From assembly GCA_965652545.1 (NCBI GenBank), contig CBFGWV010000233.1:1-7701 (forward strand): 7,701 nt of DNA, written 5' to 3'. How positions within the stretch are numbered: the stretch's first letter is position 1; each line of letters begins with the position of its first letter. The notes under the pieces were generated by a model that worked only from the letters and a program-made list of their open reading frames with translations, ran no database searches and was not told the origin of the DNA. The stretch comes from CBFGWV01 sp965652545 (GTDB taxonomy: Bacteria > Pseudomonadota > Gammaproteobacteria > Competibacterales > Competibacteraceae). The position numbers and the translations under genes were made by a program. This document shows positions 1 through 6,846 of this stretch, piece by piece.

Positions 1-53
1 TCGGCAGCATGGATGCTGCCGTCGAGCGCACACGGACGTGTTCACAGCGCGTC
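1..53 (+). repeat. Dispersed palindromic repeat, compact copy
   Basis: Bases 2-21 form a perfect hairpin: a 9-base arm (2-10), GG (11-12), and the exact reverse complement (13-21). Seven bases later, bases 29-53 match the reverse complement of 6651-6675 at 24 of 25 positions. The hairpin (1-21) matches the reverse complement of 6847-6867 at 18 of 21 positions, with pairing preserved. The same two modules therefore occur on opposite strands at both ends of the gene cluster. The left limit may lie outside the window. An open frame starts at base 9 inside this element and stays in frame with the acyl-CoA synthetase, but it has no coding features here. Similar intergenic strings in other high-GC gammaproteobacteria are a recollection, not checked. 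Confidence 0.7.
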
Positions 54-90
54 CGGCCCAGGCCCACCCGGACCGGAAGGCGGGTTCAAG

Positions 91-250
91 CACCCCTGCT
101 CGCCCCGGCACCAGCCTCAGCGTCAAAGCCAAAGCCAAAGCCAAAGCCACCATCAGCGCTAACACCGACACCCACGCCCATACCCGGACTAGCACCCAAG
201 CCCGCTCCACTCGCCCCGACCCACTCGCCGACCCTGGAGAACCGACCCCC
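91..250 (+). promoter_or_regulatory. C-rich, G-poor leader, possible Rho-loading (rut-like) region
   Basis: A hand count of these 160 bases gives about 80 C and 28 G, a strong C-over-G bias on the coding strand, and no obvious stable hairpin. Rho binds unstructured, C-rich, G-poor RNA, so a leader of this composition ahead of a catabolic operon could allow premature Rho-dependent termination when translation is poor. The composition is observed; the regulatory role is inference. No convincing sigma-70 -35/-10 pair was found in 1-252, so the promoter may lie further upstream. Confidence 0.3.
125..148 (+). repeat. Hexanucleotide tandem repeat (AAAGCC)x4
   Basis: Four perfect head-to-tail copies of AAAGCC lie about 105 bases before the start codon of the ABC ATPase. 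The hexamer preserves any reading frame, and no convincing protein covers it, so it is read as a simple-sequence repeat in the untranslated leader. Copy-number variation by slippage is possible but cannot be seen in one sequence. Confidence 0.85.
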
Positions 251-252
251 TC

Positions 253-1062
253 ATGACCGCCGTCGACCCCATGCTCTCGGTGTCCAACATCGAGGTGGTG
301 TACAACAACACCGTGCAGGTGCTGCGCGGGCTGTCGCTGATGGTCCCGCGTGGCCAGATCGTCGCCTTGCTCGGCTCCAACGGCGCCGGCAAGTCCACCA
401 CCCTCAAGGCCATCTCCAACCTCCTCACCCTGGAGAACGGCCAACGCTCCGCCGGCGAGATCCTCTTCGACGGCACCCCCACCGGCACCGCCGCCCCACA
501 CACCCTGGTACGCCGCGGCCTCTTCCACGTCATGGAAGGTCGCCACGTCTTCGAAGACCTCACCGTCGAAGAAAACCTCATCGCCGCCACCTACGCCGTC
601 ACCGGTCGCGGCGAAGCACCCGGCACCTTCGACGAGGTCTGGAGCTACTTCCCCCGTCTGCACAAACGCCGCAAAGGACGCGCCGGCTACCTCTCAGGCG
701 GCGAACAACAAATGCTCGCCATCGGCCGCGCCCTCATCGCCCGGCCCAAGATCATCCTGCTCGACGAGCCCTCGCTCGGGCTCTCACCCAAACTCACCGA
801 AGAAATCTTCACCATCATCGGACGCATCAACGCCGAACAAGGCGTCTCCATGCTGCTGGTCGAACAAAACGCCGTCATGGCCTTCGCCGTGGCCAGCTAC
901 GGGTACATCCTCGAAGGGGGCAAAGTCGTCATCGACGGCACCGTCGAACGGCTCACCCGCGACCGCGACGTCCAGGAGTTCTACTTAGGTATGGGCGGCG
1001 CCGAAACCCGCAGCTTTCGCGACATCAAACACTACAAGCGACGCAAGCGGTGGCTGTCATGA
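253..1062 (+). CDS. ABC transporter ATP-binding protein, LivF-like (branched-chain amino acid type)
   Basis: This 269-residue protein is a cytoplasmic nucleotide-binding subunit that would power an ABC importer. Visible motifs are Walker A GSNGAGKST (41-49), a LivF-type MEGR segment in the Q-loop region (94-97), signature LSGGEQQ (147-153), Walker B IILLDEP (167-173), D-loop SLGLSP (174-179), and LLVEQN (201-206), where LivF proteins carry Gln at the switch position. LivF proteins are usually near 235 residues. The extra length is mainly a basic tail (about 245-269, ending KRRKRWLS) that I associate with LivF paralogues next to acyl-CoA synthetase genes. The start at 253 has a GGAG at 236-239, a rather long 13-base spacing; Met7 at 271 is a weaker alternative. 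Its stop overlaps the synthetase start (ATGA). No permease or binding-protein gene is present, so the substrate is unknown. GAA codons outnumber GAG 13 to 6, unlike the thiolase gene. Confidence 0.93.
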   Translation: MTAVDPMLSVSNIEVVYNNTVQVLRGLSLMVPRGQIVALLGSNGAGKSTTLKAISNLLTLENGQRSAGEILFDGTPTGTAAPHTLVRRGLFHVMEGRHVFEDLTVEENLIAATYAVTGRGEAPGTFDEVWSYFPRLHKRRKGRAGYLSGGEQQMLAIGRALIARPKIILLDEPSLGLSPKLTEEIFTIIGRINAEQGVSMLLVEQNAVMAFAVASYGYILEGGKVVIDGTVERLTRDRDVQEFYLGMGGAETRSFRDIKHYKRRKRWLS

Positions 1063-2876
1063 ACACGCCCGTCCTACCGGAGAAAACCCTGCCCCAGATG
1101 TTGCGCCTGCATGCTGCCGAGCGCGGCGCCAACATCGCTCTGCGCCAGAAAGACTTCGGCATCTGGCAACCGCTCAGCTGGGCCGACTACGACCGCCGCG
1201 CCCGCCACTTCGGCCAAGGCCTCATGAGCCTTGGGCTCGCCCCCGGCGCCCGTGTCGGCGTGCTCTCCGAGAACCGCGTCGAATGGGTGCTCGCTCAACT
1301 GGGCAACGGTTGCGTCGGCATGATCACCGTCGGCGTCTACCCCACCAGCCCGGCCAACGAGGTCGCCTATGTCCTGGCCCACGCCGCGGTCGAATGCATC
1401 GTCTGCGAAGACCAGGAACAAACCGACAAAGTGCTCGAACGCCTGAACGAGTTGCCGGCGCTCAAGCACATCGTCGTCATCGACATGAAAGGCCTGCGCG
1501 GCTACACCGACAGCCGCATCCACGCCTTCAGCGCCATCGAGGCCGCCGGCGCGGCCTATGAGACGGCCCATCCCGGCACGGTCGATGCGGTACTGGCCGG
1601 CCAGCGCCTCGATGACACGGCGTTGATGATCTACACCTCCGGCTCCACCGGCCGGCCCAAAGGCGCGATGATCACCTACCGCAACCTGCGTGCGGAGGCC
1701 GCCGGCATGATCGAGCGCCTGGGCGTGAGCGCGGACATGGTGCACCTGTCCTACCTGCCGCTGTGCCACGTTGCCGAGCAGATGTTCACCACCATGGCCC
1801 CGCTGTACGTGGGCGGACAGGTGAACTTCGGCGAGTCCCTGCGCACCGTGCAGGCGGACCTGCGCGAGGTGGCGCCTAACATCTTCCTCGGCGTACCGCG
1901 CATCTGGGAGAAGCTGCACTCGGCCATCCACATCAAGCTGCTGGAGGCCGGCGGCATCCGCCGCTGGTTGTTCGAGCGCGCCATCGCCGCCTGCGAGGCG
2001 GATGCCGGGACCGCGGTGCGCCACCGCCCGCTGGGCAAGCGCTTGAAATTCGCCCTCTGGTACCTGCTCATCTTCCGCGCGCTGCAGAACTACATCGGCC
2101 TGCGCAAGGCACGTTTGGTGCTCACCGGGGCGGCGCCGATCCCGCCGAAGATCGTCGTGTTCTTCCGCACCCTGGGGTTGCCGCTGGTCGAGGTCTACGG
2201 CCTGACCGAGAGCACCGGCATGATCTGCGGTCAGTACCTCGATGAGCTCAAGCCCGGTGCCGTGGGGCCGGTGATCGCCGGTGCCGAGGCCAGGCTGGGC
2301 GAGCGCGGCGAGCTGCTGATTCGCGGCGAGAACGTCTTCGCCGGCTACCACGCCAACCCCGAGGCCACCGCCCAGACCTTGCAGGACGGCTGGCTGCACA
2401 CCGGCGATGTGGCCGAAATCGACGATGGCCAGATACGTATCGTCGATCGCCTGAAAGACATCATGATCACCGCCGGGGGCAAGAACCTAAGCCCCTCGGA
2501 GATCGAAAACACTGTCAAGGCCAGCCCGTACATCAAGGAGTGCATCGTCGTGGGCGAGGGGCGCAAGTACGTGGCCGCGCTCATCCAGATCGACCCGGAG
2601 ACGGTCGGTCAGTGGGCCGAGACCCAGCGCATCGCCTACACCCACTTCCGCAGTATGGTCGAGCATCCCAAGGTGTTTGAGTTGATCGATCGGGAAATCG
2701 CCCGCGCCAATAGCCAACTGGCGCAGGTGGCGCAGATCAAACGCTTTCATCTGTTGACCAAGGAACTGGATCACGATGATGACGAGGTCACGGCCACGAT
2801 GAAGGTCCGCCGCGCCAACATCTTTACCAAGTATGCGCAGGCCATTGCCGCCTTGTACGACGATCGGGCCGCTTGA
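1059..2876 (+). CDS. AMP-forming long-chain acyl-CoA synthetase (FAA1/FadD15-like)
   Basis: This 605-residue enzyme belongs to the adenylate-forming superfamily. It would activate a carboxylic acid with ATP to an acyl-adenylate and transfer it to CoA, feeding beta-oxidation. Visible motifs are the phosphate-binding loop YTSGSTGRPKG (192-202), YGLTES (380-385), HTGD (447-450, with the ribose-binding Asp450), the hinge DRLKD (463-467), GGKNLSP (473-479), and a C-terminal TMKVRR whose Lys582 sits where long-chain synthetases carry the catalytic lysine. Length and C-terminus fit the COG1022 type rather than acetyl-CoA synthetase. The start at 1059 was chosen because homology-like sequence begins at once (MNTPVLPEKTLPQM) and the ATGA overlap with the ATPase stop is typical of translational coupling. 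The frame stays open upstream to base 9, but that stretch overlaps the ATPase gene and is arginine/proline-rich nonsense. The chain length of the true substrate cannot be read from sequence. Confidence 0.94.
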   Translation: MNTPVLPEKTLPQMLRLHAAERGANIALRQKDFGIWQPLSWADYDRRARHFGQGLMSLGLAPGARVGVLSENRVEWVLAQLGNGCVGMITVGVYPTSPANEVAYVLAHAAVECIVCEDQEQTDKVLERLNELPALKHIVVIDMKGLRGYTDSRIHAFSAIEAAGAAYETAHPGTVDAVLAGQRLDDTALMIYTSGSTGRPKGAMITYRNLRAEAAGMIERLGVSADMVHLSYLPLCHVAEQMFTTMAPLYVGGQVNFGESLRTVQADLREVAPNIFLGVPRIWEKLHSAIHIKLLEAGGIRRWLFERAIAACEADAGTAVRHRPLGKRLKFALWYLLIFRALQNYIGLRKARLVLTGAAPIPPKIVVFFRTLGLPLVEVYGLTESTGMICGQYLDELKPGAVGPVIAGAEARLGERGELLIRGENVFAGYHANPEATAQTLQDGWLHTGDVAEIDDGQIRIVDRLKDIMITAGGKNLSPSEIENTVKASPYIKECIVVGEGRKYVAALIQIDPETVGQWAETQRIAYTHFRSMVEHPKVFELIDREIARANSQLAQVAQIKRFHLLTKELDHDDDEVTATMKVRRANIFTKYAQAIAALYDDRAA

Positions 2877-2881
2877 AGGAG
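2876..2881 (+). promoter_or_regulatory. Ribosome binding site AAGGAG fixing the start at 2890
   Basis: AAGGAG overlaps the last base of the synthetase stop codon (TGA 2874-2876) and lies 8 bases before ATG 2890. It favours 2890 over an in-frame ATG at 2833, which would overlap the synthetase gene and add residues unrelated to the dehydrogenase fold. The overlap suggests coupled translation. Confidence 0.85.
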
Positions 2882-2889
2882 TCTCGACC

Positions 2890-5160
2890 ATGATAGAAAA
2901 CCCCGCCCAGGTCGCGGTCATCGGTGCCGGTGCCATGGGCGGCGGGATCGCCGCCCAGTTCGCCAATGCCGGTGTCCCCGTGCTGTTGCTGGATCGTCCG
3001 TCCGATGGCGCCGAGCGCAACGCCATCGCCGCCGCGGGGCTGGCCCGTCAGTTGGCGATCGGCGGGTTCATGCACCCGGACCAGGCGTGGCTGATCCGCA
3101 TCGGCAATACCGAGGACGACTTGGCCGCTGTCGCCGAGGCCGAGTGGGTGGTCGAGGCGGTGGTGGAGAACCTCGCGGTCAAACAGGCGTTGTATGCCCG
3201 CTTGGCGACCGTGCTCGCGCCGCATGCGGTGTTGAGCTCGAACACCTCCACCTTGCCGCGGCACGCGCTGGTGCAGGGTTTGCCGGACGATGTCGCCCGC
3301 CGCGTGTTCATCACCCATTTCTTCAACCCGCCGCGTCACATGCGCCTGTTGGAGCTGGTCAGCGCGGACGACGCGCCGTTGGAGGCGGTGATGGCCGTGC
3401 GTGGCTGGGGCGAGGGTGTCCTGGGCAAGCGCGTAGTGGACTGCCGCGATACTCCCGGCTTCATCGCCAACCGCTTGGGGTGCTACTGGATGAGCGTGGC
3501 GGCCCTCGAAGCGTGGCGTCACGGGATCGACCCGGAAGCCGCCGATGCGCTGTTGCAGGCCGCCGGCGCGCCCGGCACGGGGGTGTTCGGTTTGCTGGAT
3601 CTGGTCGGCATCGATTTGGTGCCGGATGTCTGGGGCAGCCTCATCGATGCATTGCCGGCGGACGATGACCATCATCGTTATCGCCTGGACCGCGAACCGG
3701 CCATCCGTGCGTTGCTCGATGCCGGCCGCCACGGTCGCAAGCGTGGGGCTGGGTTCTATCGCATGGACAAGCAGGCCGACGGCGGGCGGCAATTGCTTGT
3801 GCTTGAAGGTGGTGATTACCGCCCCGCCCGCGGGCTCAAGCCACCGCGTGAGACTTTGCCTGAGCTGATGGCCGGCAATGATGCGGCCGCCGCTTACCTG
3901 CGCGCGGTGGTTTCAGCCACCGTGGCCTATGCCTGCGCCTGCCTGCCGCAGATCGCCGAGGATGCCGATGCGGTCGATACCGCCATGCGTCTGGGCTACA
4001 ACTGGCGGCTTGGGCCGTTCGAACTGGCCGATCGGGCCGGGGCGTCCGCCCTGGTGGAGGTCCGTGCGGAGGCCGGCCTGCCGGTGCCGGATATCCTGGC
4101 CCGCGCGGCGCAGGAGGGCGGGTTCTACCGCCTCCATGCCGGTCACCGCGAGAGCCGCGCGGCGGACGGTCACTGGCGGGCACCGGTGACCGGCGGGTTG
4201 CTGTCCATCGCCAACCTGGCCGCCCGTGATGCGGTCATCGCGCGTTGGCCGGATGCCGTGTTGTGGGATATGGGCGAGGGTGTGGCGTGTTTTGCCGCCA
4301 CGACCAAGCTGGGCTCGGTGACCGCCGGGTTGCTGGATGCGCTGGAGGCGACGATCGCCCGTGGCGGGCAGGACTTCAACGCCCTGGTCATCGGGCATGA
4401 CGATCCACGGGCGTTTTCCGTCGGGGCGGATCTGCGCGTATTCGCCCAAGGCCTGGCGGCCGGGGATGTCGCAGGCTTGAAGGCCTTCGTCGAGCGCGGT
4501 CAGCAAGTCTACGGCGCTTTGCGCCGGGCCGCGTTCCCATCGGTCGGCGCGGTGGCCGGCCTGACTCTCGGCGGTGGGCTGGAGATGCTGCTGCACTGCG
4601 ATTCGCGGGTGGCGCATGCCGAGAGCCAGGTGGGCTTGCCCGAGCGCCTGGTCGGCATCATCCCCGGCTGGGGCGGGTCGACGGCCTTGTTGCTGCGCGG
4701 TCTGGCCGACGGACTGTCGCCACGTGAGGCGGCACGGCGGGCATTGGCGGCCATCGCCGGTGCGCAGCGCAGTTCATCCGCGCTCGAGGCGAAGGCCATC
4801 GGCTGGCTGGCCGACACCGACAGCATCGTCATGAACCGCGACCATGTGCTGGCCGAGGCCAGGGAGGAGGCTCTGATGCTCGCCGACGGTTACCGGCCCG
4901 CCGCGGCACCGCGGGTGGATCTCTCCGGCGTGGATCGCGCGGACTTGTTGTCCGAGGTCACGATGCCGGAAGGCTGCGGTCCGCAGGATGCGGTCATCAT
5001 CGGCGAATTGGCCACATTGTTCAGCGCCCAGGGCGGCGCCCGCAGTGTGGACGATTTGCTGGCCCTGGAGCGTGCCGCCATCGGCCGGCTGATCGAGCAC
5101 CCGGCTACGGCGGCGCGCATCCAGGCCATGTTGGAGACAGGCAAGCCCTTGGCGAACTGA
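2890..5160 (+). CDS. Bifunctional 3-hydroxyacyl-CoA dehydrogenase/enoyl-CoA hydratase, FadN-like domain order
   Basis: This 756-residue protein would catalyse two middle steps of beta-oxidation: hydration of trans-2-enoyl-CoA and NAD-dependent oxidation of the 3-hydroxyacyl-CoA. The dehydrogenase half comes first: Rossmann motif GAGAMG (12-17), acidic Asp35 after beta-2 consistent with NAD preference, SSNTS (116-120), the catalytic pair His143 and Glu155 at the canonical 12-residue spacing, and DTPGFIANR (187-195) opening the C-terminal dehydrogenase domain. A second such domain lies around 358-385 (AMRLGYNWRLGPFEL). The crotonase half follows: oxyanion-hole segment AFSVGADL (508-515), GGGLEM with Glu565, and LPERLVG with Glu585, the two acids spaced 20 residues apart as in known hydratases. 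FadB and FadJ have the reverse domain order; this order is that of Bacillus FadN (about 790 residues). It sits 13 bases after the synthetase and 44 bases before the thiolase. Both active sites look intact. Confidence 0.93.
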   Translation: MIENPAQVAVIGAGAMGGGIAAQFANAGVPVLLLDRPSDGAERNAIAAAGLARQLAIGGFMHPDQAWLIRIGNTEDDLAAVAEAEWVVEAVVENLAVKQALYARLATVLAPHAVLSSNTSTLPRHALVQGLPDDVARRVFITHFFNPPRHMRLLELVSADDAPLEAVMAVRGWGEGVLGKRVVDCRDTPGFIANRLGCYWMSVAALEAWRHGIDPEAADALLQAAGAPGTGVFGLLDLVGIDLVPDVWGSLIDALPADDDHHRYRLDREPAIRALLDAGRHGRKRGAGFYRMDKQADGGRQLLVLEGGDYRPARGLKPPRETLPELMAGNDAAAAYLRAVVSATVAYACACLPQIAEDADAVDTAMRLGYNWRLGPFELADRAGASALVEVRAEAGLPVPDILARAAQEGGFYRLHAGHRESRAADGHWRAPVTGGLLSIANLAARDAVIARWPDAVLWDMGEGVACFAATTKLGSVTAGLLDALEATIARGGQDFNALVIGHDDPRAFSVGADLRVFAQGLAAGDVAGLKAFVERGQQVYGALRRAAFPSVGAVAGLTLGGGLEMLLHCDSRVAHAESQVGLPERLVGIIPGWGGSTALLLRGLADGLSPREAARRALAAIAGAQRSSSALEAKAIGWLADTDSIVMNRDHVLAEAREEALMLADGYRPAAAPRVDLSGVDRADLLSEVTMPEGCGPQDAVIIGELATLFSAQGGARSVDDLLALERAAIGRLIEHPATAARIQAMLETGKPLAN

Positions 5161-5204
5161 GCACCGCCACCACGATCAACCGATCAATCAGCGAGGAAGA
5201 ACGC

Positions 5205-6392
5205 ATGAGCACTCAACGTGAAGTCGTCGTCGTCAGCGGTGTCCGTACCGCCATCGGCGATTACGGTGGCAGCCTGAAGGATGTCCCGGTCGTCGATCTG
5301 GCCGCCAATGTGGTGCGCGAGGCGGTCAGGCGCGCGGCCATCGACGCGGCCAGCGTCGGGCATTGCGTGTTCGGCAATGTGATCCACGGCGAGCGTCGCG
5401 ATATGTATCTCTCGCGCGTGGCCGCGGTAAACGGCGGGCTGCCTCACGACACCCCCAGCCTGACCCTCAACCGCTTGTGCGGCAGCGGTTTGCAGGCCAT
5501 CGTCAGCGCCAGCCAACTGATCCTGCTGGGCGATTGCGAGGTGGCTGTGGCCGGCGGTGCGGAGAGCATGAGCCGGGCCGGGTATTGGATGCCGGGGCTG
5601 CGCTGGGGTCAACGCATGGGCGATGGCCAGGCGCAGGATGCGATGACCGGGGCGCTGACCGACCCGTTCCACGGTATCCATATGGGCGTGACCGCCGAGA
5701 ACGTGGCCGCCAAATGGGCCATCTCGCGCGAGGACCAGGACGCTCTGGCGGTGCAGAGTCATCAGCGCGCGGCCGATGCCATCGCGCAGGGCCGGTTCAA
5801 GGACCAAATCCTGCCGGTGGAGTTGAAAACCCGTAAGGGTGTGACGGTGTTCGATACCGATGAGCATGTGCGCGCCGATGCCTCGTTGGAGGGCATGGCC
5901 AAGCTGCGCGCGGTGTTCAAGCCCGACGGCTCGGTGACCGCGGGCAATGCCTCGGGCCTCAATGACGGTGCCGCGGCTTTGGTGTTGATGGAGCGCGGTG
6001 CGGCCGAAGCGGCCGGCGCGCGGCCGATGGCACGGCTGGTGGGGTATAGCTTTGCCGGTGTGGAGCCGGAGTACATGGGCATCGGTCCAGTGCCGGCGGT
6101 CCGGAAGCTGGTGGCGCGCACGGGCGTGTCGTTGGATCAGGTGGATGTGTTCGAGGTGAATGAGGCCTTTGCCGCCCAGGCGCTGGCGGTGTGCCGCGAT
6201 CTGGAGTTGCCCGGCGACAAAGTGAACCCCAATGGCAGCGGCATTTCACTGGGGCATCCGGTCGGTGCGACCGGTGCGCTGATCACCGTCAAGGCTTTGT
6301 ATGAGCTGGAGCGCATTCAGGGCCGTTATGCCCTGGTGACGATGTGCATCGGCGGTGGCCAGGGCATCGCGGCGCTGTTCGAGCGCGTGTAG
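5205..6392 (+). CDS. bktB: Acetyl-CoA C-acyltransferase (thiolase), BktB-like beta-ketothiolase
   Basis: This 395-residue enzyme would cleave 3-ketoacyl-CoA with CoA to acetyl-CoA plus a shortened acyl-CoA, closing the pathway encoded upstream; the reverse condensation is possible. Visible thiolase hallmarks are nucleophile Cys92 in NRLCGSG, HMGVTAENVA (159-168), NEAF (319-322), GHP with His351 (350-352), and the second catalytic Cys381 in MCIGGGQG. Length is typical. From memory the sequence closely follows Cupriavidus BktB throughout, for example SGVRTAIG, FGNVI, RDMYL, RVAAVNGG and QGRYALVTMCIGGGQGIAA, so a broad-range 3-ketothiolase is more likely than a strict acetoacetyl-CoA enzyme; the symbol rests on that resemblance. 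The start has GAGGAA at 5193-5198, 6 bases upstream. The 44-base gap contains a small tandem (5173-5188, 7 of 8 bases identical). It is the last gene of the cluster and runs into REP-like repeats 3 bases after its stop. Codons are GAG-dominated (18 GAG, 2 GAA). Confidence 0.95.
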   Translation: MSTQREVVVVSGVRTAIGDYGGSLKDVPVVDLAANVVREAVRRAAIDAASVGHCVFGNVIHGERRDMYLSRVAAVNGGLPHDTPSLTLNRLCGSGLQAIVSASQLILLGDCEVAVAGGAESMSRAGYWMPGLRWGQRMGDGQAQDAMTGALTDPFHGIHMGVTAENVAAKWAISREDQDALAVQSHQRAADAIAQGRFKDQILPVELKTRKGVTVFDTDEHVRADASLEGMAKLRAVFKPDGSVTAGNASGLNDGAAALVLMERGAAEAAGARPMARLVGYSFAGVEPEYMGIGPVPAVRKLVARTGVSLDQVDVFEVNEAFAAQALAVCRDLELPGDKVNPNGSGISLGHPVGATGALITVKALYELERIQGRYALVTMCIGGGQGIAALFERV

Positions 6393-6394
6393 CA

Positions 6395-6484
6395 GGGCCG
6401 TCGCTCCTAAACTGGCGCTGCGGGCTGTCGCCCCGGGGTTCCTCCTACTGGCACCGCGGGCCGTCGCCCCAGGGCTCCTCCTAC
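6395..6484 (-). repeat. REP-like units with GTAG head, minus orientation (one short, two tandem 36-bp units)
   Basis: Two 36-base units (6413-6448 and 6449-6484) are adjacent and match at 31 of 36 positions. On the minus strand both start GTAGGAGG and contain a small palindrome: CCCCGGGG at 6431-6438 in one, GCCCCAGGGC in the other. A shorter related unit (6395-6410), reading TTAGGAGCGACGGCCC on the minus strand, lacks the inner palindrome and starts 3 bases after the thiolase stop. GTAG-headed REP palindromes mobilised by RAYT transposases are known from Stenotrophomonas and relatives; membership in that family is inferred from head and structure. No RAYT gene is in the window. Confidence 0.7.
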
Positions 6485-6492
6485 TGGCACCC

Positions 6493-6515
6493 GTAGGAGC
6501 GCACCCGAAGTGCGC
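6493..6515 (+). repeat. REP-like unit with GTAG head, plus orientation
   Basis: The unit starts GTAG (6493-6496) and forms a perfect 6-bp stem, GCGCAC (6499-6504) with GTGCGC (6510-6515), around the loop CCGAA. Its head faces the head of the preceding minus-strand unit across 8 bases, the divergent arrangement of REP pairs (BIME-like). A second short palindrome, GGCCC-GAT-GGGCC (6519-6531), follows at once. No T-run follows either stem, so an intrinsic terminator is not supported, though such stems can stabilise the 3' end of an upstream mRNA. Confidence 0.7.
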
Positions 6516-6650
6516 GATGGCCCGATGGGCCCTCGAACCCAACATTCGCTGCCAACCGGGAGCGGATCGTGCACGGCGGGGTTCGCGTGGGCGCCTTCCG
6601 CCGAGGTCCGTCTCACGGCCCCGCCGCACGAGTCGGGCAGGTTTCGGTCC

Positions 6651-6675
6651 GACGCGCTGTAAACACGTCCGTGTG
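6651..6675 (-). repeat. Inverted copy of the window-start repeat, right module
   Basis: The reverse complement of these 25 bases matches 29-53 at 24 positions; the only change is C43 to T. Since the window-start copy is on the plus strand, the two copies flank the four-gene cluster in inverted orientation about 6.6 kb apart. Similarity stops soon after this block on both sides. Confidence 0.85.
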
Positions 6676-6682
6676 AGCGTAA

Positions 6683-6844
6683 GGAGGGTGCTTGGCCTCG
6701 GACTGTCCTGCTGCGGAAAGCCGGGCTCGGCCATATTCGCCGATCCCTCTTGTCAGATAGCTAGGGCTATCTTCCGCGAGCGATCGACGAATCTGTCTCG
6801 ATCCCGACTTCCCTCGCGACGGACGCCGAGACCAGGCACCCTCC
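6683..6844. mobile_element. Candidate 162-bp MITE-like element with 19-bp inverted ends
   Basis: The segment starts GGAGGGTGCTTGG and ends CCAGGCACCCTCC; the 19-base terminal arms pair at 17 positions. It encodes nothing recognisable and has a hairpin at its centre. At the window start the two repeat modules lie 7 bases apart; here the same modules are separated by about 171 bases, nearly all of it this palindrome. That pattern fits insertion of a small non-autonomous element into a pre-existing repeat. Against this, no target-site duplication is clear, and two diverged repeats placed head to head would look similar. Confidence 0.4.
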
Positions 6845-6846
6845 TG

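Noticed and set aside
78..99. TTCAAGC string resembling a tRNA T-loop
   Set aside because: The flanking bases do not form the T-stem, and no acceptor, D or anticodon arms are found.
9..1058. Open frame upstream of and in frame with the acyl-CoA synthetase, giving a 955-residue fusion
   Set aside because: It overlaps the ABC ATPase gene out of frame, begins inside a dispersed repeat, and is Arg/Pro/His-rich without domain features. The ATGA overlap at 1059 gives a natural start.
1074..2399. Long minus-strand open frame (441 residues) opposite the synthetase gene
   Set aside because: This is an antisense shadow typical of high-GC coding DNA; the plus-strand frame has all adenylation motifs.
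2824..3792. Minus-strand open frame (322 residues) opposite the dehydrogenase domain
   Set aside because: It is Gln/His/Arg-rich shadow sequence without motifs, opposite a well-supported gene.
6393..6540. Intrinsic terminator for the four-gene cluster
   Set aside because: Several GC stems are present but none is followed by a T-run on the plus strand, so Rho-independent termination is not supported.
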